Source: Limiplasma sp034927815
GTDB lineage: Bacteria; Bacillota; Clostridia; Christensenellales; Aristaeellaceae
Assembly (NCBI GenBank): GCA_034927815.1
Contig: JAYFPK010000038.1
Coordinates: 28,527 to 92,526 of the forward strand
DNA: 64,000 nt
Direction of reading: 5' to 3'
In this document: piece after piece, positions 1-8,678 of the stretch
Numbering within the stretch: position 1 is the stretch's first letter
How the letters are laid out: every line of letters starts with the position of its first letter
Made by a program: the position numbers and the translations under genes
Notes under the pieces: model-generated
Databases searched by the model: none
Told to the model about the DNA's origin: nothing
The model's input: only the letters and a program-made list of their open reading frames with translations

Positions 1-2340
1 AAACACGTCCATCACGCTGTAAAAAGTGCTTTCCTTCTGGCCAGCGGCTATACCCTGGGGCAGCAGCACCCATTGGGGCAGCAGCTCGTCCACCAAAAAG
101 GCTTCCTCCCCCTCCAGCCCGTGGAGCAGGGCGGCGTGAAGGCACCGGGGGAAGGTGGCGGACTGCACCCGGTCCCCCTGGCGGAGCATCACGGTGGTGG
201 CAATGCTGCCAAAGTCCAGGCCCACCACCGCAGGAGCGTCGTGCTTGAGCTGCTGGCGGGGGCTGTCGTTCATCAAAGCCCCCAGGGACATCGCCCCCCG
301 GCGCAGGGCCACATAGGCGGGGTATCGGGGGGACACGGCGGTCTGCCAGACCCGCAGGCGCTGCTGCCCCTGGGGGTTCACGTCCAGGGCCTGGCGCAGG
401 TCCCCCTGAATCCAGCCCTCGTCTCCCAGCACCCACACGTCCACCAGCTCAGGCCTGTGGGCATAGACAAAGTACTGCTTCCAGAGCCCCGGGCTCAGGC
501 GCACATTGGGCCAGGACACCACAAAGGGCAGCTCCCGGGCCGGGGCTTCCATGACGCTGCCCAGGCCGTTGCCCCCCTGGGCATAGGTGCGGGTGAAGGT
601 CACGGTGTTGGTGAGCAAGGCGTCCTCCCCCTGCCTGCGGCAGCGGACGGCGAAGGAGGCCACGATGTCCCCGGTGTCCCGCTCCCGGGTAAAGGAAAGG
701 CTTTCCACCAAAAGCTTGGGGGCATAGGGATCGTCCCGCTCCTCCTGGTCCGTAAGCCAGGCCGCCAGCCAGGGGGAGATGGGGGGCACCGCGTAGCGGG
801 GCTCCTCCGCCTCCAGATCCCCCCGGACCCGGCACATCTGGGCCAGCTCCGGGTTGTCAAAGGGCGGGTGCTCCTGGGTGGACACCAGCAGCAGGCAATC
901 GGAAAACACCCCCAGAACCCCTTGCATGTCCGAAAGGTCGATGAGGTCCTTCATCAGCAATCCCAAGGCCTGGGGATGCCCCTGGATGGGATAGTACAGT
1001 TTCAGGCTCCGGTCCCGGCGCAGGGGGTGCGCGGCGTGCCTGGCCCGCCATTCCTCCAGCAGCTTCAGGGCCACGGGATGGATGCCCACCCTGGACTTCA
1101 CCTGCTCCAGGAGGATGTCCAGCCGCTTTGCCATCAGGGCGTTCCAGTCCGGGCTGTACTCGCTGAGCAAAGCCACCTCCTCCTGAAGGCGGCGTAGCAA
1201 AGCGGCCTCCCCGGGGGCGTTGGTGGGTTCCAGCAAAAAGGCGGAGGAAGCCCTGGCAAAGGGCACTCCGTCCACCCAGTACTGGGTTTGGTTCAGGTCG
1301 TCAATGGTGTCGGGGAGCTGGGCATAGGCCCCCATGAGCACCTGGATCAAGGGATTCTGGCCCAGGACTCCCACGTCCAGGCTCTTGCGCTGCTCGCTCA
1401 GGCCATCCAGGTACATGCTGCCGTCCCCGCCGCACAGGCCGAAAACCGTCAGGGTGCGGACGTACAATTCCCGCACGGCCTCCTCTTCCCGGGCCGCCAG
1501 CCTGTCCCGCCACTGGTTGCGGAAGCCCAGCAGGTCGTCGATGAAGCGCTCCAGCGCCCCGTGAAGGCCCGCCTCGGGGGAGTAGAGGAGGCTGCCCAAT
1601 TCCGGCTGCTCGTTGAGGCATTGCAAAAGCCGCAGCTGCATCACCAGCCGCTCCCGGTCGCTCTCCTGGAGGTAGGGGCAGGGGTCCAGCCAGCGGCAGC
1701 GCTGCCGGTCATACCAACCTACGGTGGCGGGCAGCAGGTCCCCCAGGTCCCCGGAGTTGGCGGCGGGCATCAGGATCACGGTTTTGGATACCAGGCACAG
1801 GGGCCGCTTGTCCGGCTTCTGGTCCCGGGCCTTGGTCAGGGTGAAAATCTTCAATCCGTCCTGGATCCGCTCCTGGGTCAGGGCGGCGGCCACAGTGCGC
1901 TGAAAGGCCATGGCCCCGGCCAGGCTTTCGGAGGTCAGGTAATCCTCAAAGGCGAGGGCGGGCCAGGTGTCGTCCCGGGCCCATCCGTCCCAAAGCAGCA
2001 GCAAGGCCAGTACCGCCCGCCAGCCCACCATCTCCTGGTGGCGGATGGCGTCCTCAAAGGGCAGGCGCAGCAAGCGGCGCATCTGCTGCTCCCCGGCCAG
2101 CACGTCGGGGATGGAGTAGCCCACGTCCTCCCCTTGGGTGCGCATGTACTTGGCTACATTCTCCAGCCATTGGCCGGGCTTTTGGTTTGTATCGCTGACG
2201 ATGCCGGCCTTGGGCTGGTACCCTGCGGAAAAGCCCTCCTCCATGGGGGGCAGCAGCGTCAGGTAGGAGGTTTGCAGATCCAGCTTGGCCTTGGGGGTTT
2301 GGGGCGCGGACTTCCTTGCGGCCCTTTTTCCCTTGTTCAT
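1..2340 (-). CDS. Large protein with C-terminal actin/Hsp70-type ATPase motif (3' part outside the window)
   Basis: Partial gene: 780 codons are visible and the end lies beyond position 1. The start ATG (2338-2340) overlaps the stop of the upstream tubulin-like gene as ATGA, so the two are translationally coupled. The first ~690 residues are an unrecognised, mostly helical region. From about residue 697 there is a phosphate-1-like segment, VVGLDFGSIATTVMLR, typical of the actin/Hsp70/sugar-kinase ATPase fold. The rest of that domain would be off the window. No signal peptide or membrane segment is evident, so it is probably cytosolic. Having an actin-type and a tubulin-type NTPase in one operon is the striking point. 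The actin-fold call rests on one motif; the function is unknown. Confidence 0.75.
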   Translation of the reverse strand, partial: MNKGKRAARKSAPQTPKAKLDLQTSYLTLLPPMEEGFSAGYQPKAGIVSDTNQKPGQWLENVAKYMRTQGEDVGYSIPDVLAGEQQMRRLLRLPFEDAIRHQEMVGWRAVLALLLLWDGWARDDTWPALAFEDYLTSESLAGAMAFQRTVAAALTQERIQDGLKIFTLTKARDQKPDKRPLCLVSKTVILMPAANSGDLGDLLPATVGWYDRQRCRWLDPCPYLQESDRERLVMQLRLLQCLNEQPELGSLLYSPEAGLHGALERFIDDLLGFRNQWRDRLAAREEEAVRELYVRTLTVFGLCGGDGSMYLDGLSEQRKSLDVGVLGQNPLIQVLMGAYAQLPDTIDDLNQTQYWVDGVPFARASSAFLLEPTNAPGEAALLRRLQEEVALLSEYSPDWNALMAKRLDILLEQVKSRVGIHPVALKLLEEWRARHAAHPLRRDRSLKLYYPIQGHPQALGLLMKDLIDLSDMQGVLGVFSDCLLLVSTQEHPPFDNPELAQMCRVRGDLEAEEPRYAVPPISPWLAAWLTDQEERDDPYAPKLLVESLSFTRERDTGDIVASFAVRCRRQGEDALLTNTVTFTRTYAQGGNGLGSVMEAPARELPFVVSWPNVRLSPGLWKQYFVYAHRPELVDVWVLGDEGWIQGDLRQALDVNPQGQQRLRVWQTAVSPRYPAYVALRRGAMSLGALMNDSPRQQLKHDAPAVVGLDFGSIATTVMLRQGDRVQSATFPRCLHAALLHGLEGEEAFLVDELLPQWVLLPQGIAAGQKESTFYSVMDVF

Positions 2341-4463
2341 ACGCTCCCCTCCTCCATGGAGGCGGCCAGCAGGGCCGCCCAAAATCCCGAAAGCATCGCC
2401 TCCGGGCCCTTGCCCTGGGGCTCTCCCCCGGCCACCCCGGCGATGAGGCGGGGCATATCCACCGGGTCCGGAGCCCTGCGGATCATCAACCGGGTGATGC
2501 CCTGCTGGAGGGCCTCGGCCAGCACGTCCATGCGCCGGGCATCCCGCTGGAGGGCGGGCAGGCCGTAAAGGGTCAGCAGCTCGTGGAGAGCGCCCAAAAG
2601 GCCGGGGTGGAACAGGCTGTTCTCCGGCAGTTGGTCGGAAGTGCCCAGGTCAGCTTCCCCTGTCAGGGTCAAAATGTTCTCTCGGATGGCGGCCTCAATG
2701 TCCTCCCCCACCTTGCGGCCTTTGGCCTTCAAGCTCACGGCCACCCGCTCCATGGCGGCCAGCCGCTCCCGCTCCTGGCGCAGCACAGCCTCCTCGATGA
2801 GGTGGCTGTCCACCCCTTCCCAGGCGGCGATGCGCTCCCCCAGGGCCTGGATGGCCTCCTGCTGCCGGGCGACGGCTTCCCGCTGGCGGAGCTGGGCGTC
2901 CTTGAGCATCTCCAGCCACCGGCTGCCGCCCAGGCGCTCCAAAAGCTCCCGCTGCCGGGCGAGCATCTGGTTGTATTCCTCCCGCAGGGCCTGGTGGGCC
3001 TCCTGCTGGGCCGGGAGCAAAGCCCCGGTTTCCCGGGCCTCCCGCTCGCCCAGCAGCACATGGCGGTCCAGGAGCTTTTCATAGTTTTCGGCGGCCTCCG
3101 CGGCCCGCTTCTCCATCTCCCGGTCCTTGCGCAAGGTGGGGGGCAAGGTGCGCACCACCTGGATCATCCAGTTGCAGTAGAAGGCCAGGCAGTGGTACAG
3201 GGCGTCCAGGTCCTTCTCCAGCCGGTTCCTTTCCGCCCTGGAGAGCCTGTGAGCCCGGTGAAACCACGCCGCGTAATAATTCACCGCGCCCCGGGGGCCT
3301 CCCCGGCCCCGGTCCAGCTGGCTGCGCAAGGTAGGGTAGCACTCCGCGAAGAAAGCCGCGGAGGCCTTGAGCAAGCCTCCAAAGCCCAGCCGGTACAACT
3401 CCGCCTCGTCGTCAAAGCTGTCCCAGGAAAAGGCCCTGTCATGGAGCTGGTAGTAATAGCAGTCGATGTTGTGGCTCTCCTCTCCCCGGAAGCCGGTGCG
3501 GAAGAACCGCGCGATGCAGCGCATAGCCAGCCACTCCATCATATGGGCGTCGTTTTCCTGGCTCTGGGACCCTGTGGAATAGATCCGGGTGGTGACGAAG
3601 GCCTCCGGGGGCAAGCCCAGCAGGTACACCGCGTCGTAGACCCCGTTCTCGTCCGCCTCGCTCTCCCGGATCATGCCCTCCATGCCGTAGTACTGCAGCG
3701 CGGTGCGGGCCTTGTCCAGGAAGGTGGAGCTTTTCACCACGATCTCCAGCTCCTCGTTCTGGGAGGAGGGGGGAACCTTATAGTAGGGCAGCATCAGCAC
3801 CGAAGCCAGCTCAAACAGGTCGCCGTACTGGACGAAATACTTGCGCAGGTACTGGGAGATGGAGGGAATGCCCGAGGCCCCTGTGCCACCGAATATAGAG
3901 CCGCACAGGATCACCTTCACCCCTTCGCCCCGGTCCATCTCCTCCTTCATCTCCTGAATAAAGCGGACCATTTCGTCAGGCTGGCCCATGGCCGCCACTG
4001 TGGGAAGCTCGCTGAGCAGGTCCGCGAAAAAGAGCACCCCCAGGTCCGGATGCCCCCGGAACCCCTCGCTGTACTCCAAGGCGGCCTCGGTCCTGTCAAA
4101 GAGGGTGTTGGCTAAAATCTGGTCCTGCTTGTGGTTTTGCACCATCTGCTCCACAGAGGAGGCCCGCTTGGAGAGGTTCATGTTCCAGCGCTGGGCATTC
4201 AGCCGGGTATGAAAGCCCCGCCGGGGAAAGCCCTTGGCCGGGAACATGGCCCGGACCCGCTCGTAATAGTCCGCCGCCTGCTTGGCCCGGGTGGTGTTGC
4301 CGCAGGAGGCGTCCACGTCCACGCTCAGCAGGCGGATGGCGGGCAGAGGCACGCGCTCCTTCTTCTCCCCCAAGGTGTAGAAAGCGTCGGCGCAAGCGCC
4401 GTATACCACGCTTTCCAATATTTTGTTGCCCGTACCCCCTACGGCAATGACGTAAAATCCCAT
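2337..4463 (-). CDS. Tubulin/FtsZ-like GTPase with C-terminal coiled coil (Tubulin_2-like)
   Basis: 708 residues. Start ATG at 4463 has AGGAG seven bases upstream; a longer open frame to 4517 lacks this. The N-terminus MGFYVIAVGGTGNK carries a nucleotide-binding glycine loop (residues 9-14), and FGGTGASG at residues 191-198 matches the tubulin signature loop (GGGTGSG in FtsZ). These fit the tubulin-like family annotated as Tubulin_2, not canonical FtsZ. Residues ~470-620 are rich in E, R, Q and L with heptad spacing, suggesting a long coiled coil, which is much longer than FtsZ tails. It follows the membrane-protein gene and overlaps the downstream actin-like gene by 4 bp. It probably forms a nucleotide-dependent assembly linked to the envelope proteins of the operon; that role is inference. 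Confidence 0.85.
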   Translation of the reverse strand: MGFYVIAVGGTGNKILESVVYGACADAFYTLGEKKERVPLPAIRLLSVDVDASCGNTTRAKQAADYYERVRAMFPAKGFPRRGFHTRLNAQRWNMNLSKRASSVEQMVQNHKQDQILANTLFDRTEAALEYSEGFRGHPDLGVLFFADLLSELPTVAAMGQPDEMVRFIQEMKEEMDRGEGVKVILCGSIFGGTGASGIPSISQYLRKYFVQYGDLFELASVLMLPYYKVPPSSQNEELEIVVKSSTFLDKARTALQYYGMEGMIRESEADENGVYDAVYLLGLPPEAFVTTRIYSTGSQSQENDAHMMEWLAMRCIARFFRTGFRGEESHNIDCYYYQLHDRAFSWDSFDDEAELYRLGFGGLLKASAAFFAECYPTLRSQLDRGRGGPRGAVNYYAAWFHRAHRLSRAERNRLEKDLDALYHCLAFYCNWMIQVVRTLPPTLRKDREMEKRAAEAAENYEKLLDRHVLLGEREARETGALLPAQQEAHQALREEYNQMLARQRELLERLGGSRWLEMLKDAQLRQREAVARQQEAIQALGERIAAWEGVDSHLIEEAVLRQERERLAAMERVAVSLKAKGRKVGEDIEAAIRENILTLTGEADLGTSDQLPENSLFHPGLLGALHELLTLYGLPALQRDARRMDVLAEALQQGITRLMIRRAPDPVDMPRLIAGVAGGEPQGKGPEAMLSGFWAALLAASMEEGSV

Positions 4464-4595
4464 ATCGGGTTCTCCTTTGGCTCGGGTTCTCCCGGGTGTA
4501 CTCCCCGAGCGTATCACCGGTTTCTAAGCGCGCCCTTCATGGCCTCTCAAGCCGTCCGGGACACAGTTCAACGCGGGCCAAGGGCCTTTGTCCCC

Positions 4596-5288
4596 TCACA
4601 GCCTCCTGAAAAATCCGTGCTTGCCGGAGATGGCGGGGGGCGCGGCCAAACGGAAGCAGATCCAGGCGGCGGCCAGGTTCAGCGCAAAGCCCCCCTCGCA
4701 AAGCAGCCAGTCCCAAAAGGTCCTGTGGGTGATGAAGCGGATCCCCAGAAAATAGACCAGCACGCCCCCCACCGCGTTAAGGGCCAGGATGACCAGCAGC
4801 GTGAGGCGAAAGGTGCGCACGGCCCTGAGGGCTGCCCGGGCGGCCATCAGGGGCCGCCGGTAGCCCCGCCGCCACAGCAGCTGGAGGGCCAGGGACAAAA
4901 GCCAGGTCAGGAGGAATCCGCTCCCCAGAAAGAGCCGCCAGTGCAAATCCCGGGCGTCCAGGGCAGCCCCCAGGGCCTCCCCCCTGAGCCCCTGGATGGA
5001 TGCGGCCTCGGCGGCCCGGCCAAGCCAGCCCTCCAAGGCCGGCAGCACCTCCAGCAGGTTTTCCGCCAAAGCCGGGGCCGTGCCCACCAGGGTGTAGGGA
5101 TACACCCACAGCAGTCCCCCCAGGGGTAACGCCAGGGCCAATCCGAAGGCCAGTGCATAGCACAGCAGCACCTTGGTTTTGTTGCTGTATCGGACCCTAA
5201 GCCGCCTGCCGGGTCTGGGGAGGGGCGAGAGGGCCTCCTTTTTTCCGCTTTTCCCCGTCTGGGGGTTTGCGCTGAGAAATGCCTCCAT
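4596..5288 (-). CDS. Polytopic membrane protein of the tubulin-like operon
   Basis: 230 residues. The start at 5288 (MEAFLSANPQ) is preceded by AAAGGAGGAGCTT; the longer open frame to 5423 overlaps the lipoprotein gene and has no such site. A basic, hydrophilic N-terminus of ~40 residues precedes a first helix (VLLCYALAFGLALALPLGG). An extracytoplasmic loop of ~65 residues follows, then three more hydrophobic helices, giving about four transmembrane segments. It lies 13 bp after the lipoprotein stop and ~130 bp before the tubulin-like gene. I do not recognise the family. By position it could anchor the cytosolic tubulin-like and actin-like proteins to the membrane and contact the lipoprotein outside; this is inference. 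Confidence 0.75.
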   Translation of the reverse strand: MEAFLSANPQTGKSGKKEALSPLPRPGRRLRVRYSNKTKVLLCYALAFGLALALPLGGLLWVYPYTLVGTAPALAENLLEVLPALEGWLGRAAEAASIQGLRGEALGAALDARDLHWRLFLGSGFLLTWLLSLALQLLWRRGYRRPLMAARAALRAVRTFRLTLLVILALNAVGGVLVYFLGIRFITHRTFWDWLLCEGGFALNLAAAWICFRLAAPPAISGKHGFFRRL

Positions 5289-5301
5289 AAGCTCCTCCTT
5301 T

Positions 5302-7413
5302 CTACCGGGGCTCCGGGTCCGGGGCCGCTTTTTGGTTGTCCACGAATACGTCAAAAACATAGCGCACCAAGGAGCTCCGGGGGGCCGTGGCCGCCTGGCG
5401 GAGCTGGGCGGCCAGCTCCCCAAGGCCCGGAGCCTTGTCCACCGGGGGGATGTCCGGCACGGTCAGCCCATGGTAAAGCTTGCTGGTATAGGGCCCCCAG
5501 GCGTGGGTGAACGCTTTGGGAACGCTCTTTCTTTCGGCCTCGTACTGGTGGATGGCCTGGGTAAAGGCCTCCCAGCTCACGATATCCTCCCGGGTGATGG
5601 TGGCGGACAGGCTCCCCTCCCCGTCAATCCAGTCCACAGGCAACCACACCAGCTCCTGGGGGGTGAGCTCCGCGCGGATTTGGAGGCGGTAGTAGCCCTC
5701 CGCAAGCTTTGTGCCCTCTGCGGCCAGGGTGCAGACCAGACGGCCTTGGTCCTTGTCCAGCACCAGGCTCTCCAGGGTGAAGGGGGATGCCTCTTGGCGG
5801 CCCTCAAAGGGCTTGTCCTGGCGGGAGAAGATGTACAGCTTGTCCCGCAAAGCCAACACCTGCTCCCCCTCCTTGGCCTGGAGCTGGCTGCCGCTGGGCA
5901 GCGTGCGGCTCAGCAGCACCGCGGCGCTCACTTCCACCCGGGCTTCCTGGAGCCGGGAAAGGTCTATCTCCGTATCCTCCCCGTCCCGGGCCAGGGGGAA
6001 GGACACCGTAAAGCGGCGGTTCCCCTGGACCCCGTCCTCATCCGGGGCGAGAAAGGCGGTTTGAAGCCCGTTCTGGTCCTCCACCCGGCCCTCCCCCTCC
6101 ACCACCTCCAGGGCGGCTTCGGGGCTGTGCTGGGTGTAGTAGCCGGGGTCAGGGCGGCTGATCACCGTGTGCCAATAGGCGAATCCAAAGGGCTGCTGAA
6201 CCACGGTGGCCCCCCCGCGGGCGTAGGTCAGCTCCCCTTCCTTGGGGCCCCGGAGGTCCCGCAGGCCCTCGTCGGCGTCCAGCCTGGCATTCAGCCCGGC
6301 CATGTATTCCTCCACCCGGTCCTTCTCCCCAATCACCAAAGCCAGGGCCAGCCGGGGCATGGGGGCCATGTACTGGATGGTTCTCTTTTTGCTGTCATAG
6401 ATGGGCTTGCCCCAGATCAGGGGCTCCCGCAGGTCCGCGGCTCCCACGGAGGAGATCTGCCCCAGGTAGTCCAGCCGGAAAGCGTACAGGCCCACCGCCA
6501 GCCCCCGGTCAAAGACGCCCCGCTCCTCCAGAAGCCGCCGCACGTAGGGCACCGGCTCCCCCACCAGGGTAGTCCCCGACAGGCCCCGTAAAGAGGCCGG
6601 ATCGCAGAGGATCACGCTGAGGCGGCTCAAATCCAAATTCTCCAGGGCGTAAAGCAGAGGATAGTCGTTCTCTTCCTTGCTCTCCTTCGCCACAAGGCCC
6701 TCCTGGGCTCCCCGGCCCTCCCCGATGGCGGCGATCTGCCCCTCCAGGGCCCGGCTCATGGCCTCCACCATCCCGGGATTTTCCAGCTCCGCCCCATCGT
6801 CCTCGGTAAAACGGGCCATCTGGTTCATTTTGGGGCTGCCCAGGGCGTAGAAGCTCCGGGTCATGTCCTCCGCCGACAGCTCCGCGAATGCCGAGGGCAG
6901 CGGGTTCACGGCGTAGGTCATCAGGTCCCGCCGCAGGGAGCGCACCTTTTCCCCGGACGCGTCCTTCGCCGCCAAGGCGCAAGCCTGGAGGTATTTCTCC
7001 GGAAGCCGCTCGTTGCCATAGCGCAGCACCCGGGTCCGTGCGCCCTGGGCCGCGTCCAGCATCCCCCGCAGCACATTCTCATACCACCCGGCGCCATGCC
7101 CCAGGCGGTAGTGAAAGCCTCCCTCCCGGAACCGCCAGCCAAAATGAGGGTAGATCGTCTCCTGATGGGGGTTGATGCCGCCCATCCCCTGGGTGGCGTC
7201 CAACCACAGGTCCACCCGCAGGTAGCCCTCCGCCTCTTGCGTGGCGGAGGGGGTCTGTCGGGTCCCGTCCCGGTAAGGCTCCATTTCCAGCAAGCTCAAA
7301 TTGGGCTTGGCCAGGGTGGCCTCCCCTTGAAGGCTCACCACCGCGCAGCCCGGCAGCAGCGCCGCCGCGGCCAGCAGCATAAGCCCGGCCAAAACCGCCT
7401 TCATTCTCCGCAC
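5302..7413 (-). CDS. Large lipoprotein with degenerate vWA-like start (first gene of tubulin-like operon)
   Basis: 703 residues. Signal peptide MRRMKAVLAGLMLLAAAALLPGC with lipobox LPGC, so the mature protein should be a lipid-anchored surface protein. I chose the GTG at 7413 because GGAAGGGG sits 8-9 bases upstream; ATG at 7404 is the alternative. After the lipobox, VDLWLDATQGMGG resembles a degenerate von Willebrand A metal-binding motif (DxSxS), and the following alpha/beta-looking ~250 residues would fit a vWA-like fold. The C-terminal half looks beta-rich and repetitive. It is the promoter-proximal gene of the operon and lies 13 bp before the membrane-protein gene. The vWA assignment is tentative. 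Confidence 0.75.
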   Translation of the reverse strand: MRRMKAVLAGLMLLAAAALLPGCAVVSLQGEATLAKPNLSLLEMEPYRDGTRQTPSATQEAEGYLRVDLWLDATQGMGGINPHQETIYPHFGWRFREGGFHYRLGHGAGWYENVLRGMLDAAQGARTRVLRYGNERLPEKYLQACALAAKDASGEKVRSLRRDLMTYAVNPLPSAFAELSAEDMTRSFYALGSPKMNQMARFTEDDGAELENPGMVEAMSRALEGQIAAIGEGRGAQEGLVAKESKEENDYPLLYALENLDLSRLSVILCDPASLRGLSGTTLVGEPVPYVRRLLEERGVFDRGLAVGLYAFRLDYLGQISSVGAADLREPLIWGKPIYDSKKRTIQYMAPMPRLALALVIGEKDRVEEYMAGLNARLDADEGLRDLRGPKEGELTYARGGATVVQQPFGFAYWHTVISRPDPGYYTQHSPEAALEVVEGEGRVEDQNGLQTAFLAPDEDGVQGNRRFTVSFPLARDGEDTEIDLSRLQEARVEVSAAVLLSRTLPSGSQLQAKEGEQVLALRDKLYIFSRQDKPFEGRQEASPFTLESLVLDKDQGRLVCTLAAEGTKLAEGYYRLQIRAELTPQELVWLPVDWIDGEGSLSATITREDIVSWEAFTQAIHQYEAERKSVPKAFTHAWGPYTSKLYHGLTVPDIPPVDKAPGLGELAAQLRQAATAPRSSLVRYVFDVFVDNQKAAPDPEPR

Positions 7414-7498
7414 TGCGCACCGCCCCTTCCCGCCCGGCAAAACCCACAAAATTTTCCAAATTGATTTTATTCGACTCCCTTTGTCAAAAGTCCTTCCA

Positions 7499-7545
7499 CC
7501 AGGGGCTCCGCCCCTGGACCCCGCCAGGGACCAAGTCCCTGGACC
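7499..7545. repeat. GC-rich double-palindrome intergenic element (copy 1)
   Basis: Two adjacent perfect hairpins: CCAGGGGC-tcc-GCCCCTGG at 7499-7517 and CCAGGGA-ccaag-TCCCTGG at 7524-7542. Their GCCCC(T/C)GGACC boundary recurs in the element at 49565-49676. It lies in the 365-bp gap between the lipoprotein gene and the methyltransferase gene. Just beyond it on the minus strand is TTGACA (7483-7488 region) but no convincing -10, so I do not call a promoter. Confidence 0.6.
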
Positions 7546-7778
7546 CTCCTTTGCCTTCGGCAATAAGGTACAGGGCCCAAGGGACGCAAGGTTCACGGGA
7601 TGCAAAACTCGGGGTTCCTTCCGCCGCCCCGGGGCTTTCTCCGCCCAAGCTGCAAATGTAAAAAAGAGGGGCCATAAACCGCCTCTTTCCTCATATCTTT
7701 TATCTTCGCCTCTGGGCTTTGCCCTTACCCATCCCAAGGCAAAGCGTAGCGCCAAATGTGGGTGAAACCCCCACCCCC

Positions 7779-8564
7779 TCAGCGCCGCCTCCCCACAAAA
7801 AGCAGATGATTGCTGTGCCCCAGCATCTCCGGCTTTTCACAGGTGTGGAAATGATAGCGGAGATACTGCCGGTAGCTTTCCTCATCCAGGGCGTTGATTC
7901 TCTCCTCCATCAATTCGCTGACCCCGTCGGAGGCAACCTCATGGAGGATTTCAATCCCTCCGTCTCGCAGCATATGGCGGCACTGGTCCACGGTAAAAAA
8001 CACAAAGGGGAAGTCCTTCACCTTAAAGGTATCGTGCTCATAGCTGTCCCCCAGCAAATAGTCTTCGCGGTAGGCTAGCTCCGTCAGAATCACCATGTCA
8101 TTGGCGATAAAGGCGAAAAACAGCGTCCCATCCTCCTTGCAGACCCGTTTTGCCTCTGCGATGCACCTGCGCCGCTCCGCCTCCCCGTGCATGTGGTACA
8201 AGGGGCCGAAGAGAAGCACAACCTCAAAGCTACGGTCCTCAAAGCGGGATAGATCCACCGCGTTTCCCTGGAAAAGCGAAATGGAATGCTCCGGCGTGAT
8301 CTTTTGGGAGAAGGCCTGGATATTCCGTTCCGCCAGCTCCAGGGCGCAGACCTGATGCCCCTTTTCCGCAAAATACAGGCTGTATTCCCCAGCCCCCGCT
8401 CCCACGTCCAAAATCCGGTCCCCCGGCTTCAAGTACTTTTCAATGAAGCGGACGGTGGTCAAGAACTCCACCCTGGCCGCTTGGGAACGGTTGAGCCGCG
8501 TGTTTTCATCGAAGATTTCATAGGTCTTTTTGATTTGCTCCACTTCATCCTGAATCTGTTGCAA
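7779..8564 (-). CDS. Class I SAM-dependent methyltransferase
   Basis: 261 residues. ILDVGAGAGEYSLYF (about residues 50-65) is the SAM-binding motif I, followed by an acidic residue in CALELAERN (motif II) and DRSFEVVLLFGPLYHM around motif IV. This is the Methyltransf_11/25 type that modifies small molecules or proteins; the substrate cannot be deduced. No ATG is available near the N-terminus, so I use TTG at 8562-8564. GAAGGA lies rather far upstream (16 bases), so the start is uncertain. It lies 114 bp downstream of the lacI-type gene on the same strand and may be read from it. A GGGGGT-TTC-ACCCAC hairpin just past its end could be a terminator. Confidence 0.85.
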   Translation of the reverse strand: MQQIQDEVEQIKKTYEIFDENTRLNRSQAARVEFLTTVRFIEKYLKPGDRILDVGAGAGEYSLYFAEKGHQVCALELAERNIQAFSQKITPEHSISLFQGNAVDLSRFEDRSFEVVLLFGPLYHMHGEAERRRCIAEAKRVCKEDGTLFFAFIANDMVILTELAYREDYLLGDSYEHDTFKVKDFPFVFFTVDQCRHMLRDGGIEILHEVASDGVSELMEERINALDEESYRQYLRYHFHTCEKPEMLGHSNHLLFVGRRR

Positions 8565-8678
8565 CTGCTCAAAATTGATATCCTTCGCCCCCTATGCTGT
8601 GAGAAAATATGGAACTGCATCTCTTGGTATGAATCTTCCTTCTCCCGAGGCAGCGTCATGCTCCCGGGGGAAGCCCCC

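Noticed and set aside
73..2568. Long plus-strand open frames (374 and 426 codons) at the left edge
   Set aside because: They are antisense to the GC-rich partial minus-strand gene, have low-complexity Gly/Gln/His/Pro composition and no ribosome sites.
7414..7755. N-terminal extension of the lipoprotein frame
   Set aside because: It reads through the palindromic repeat and lacks a ribosome site; the signal peptide starts at 7413 or 7404.
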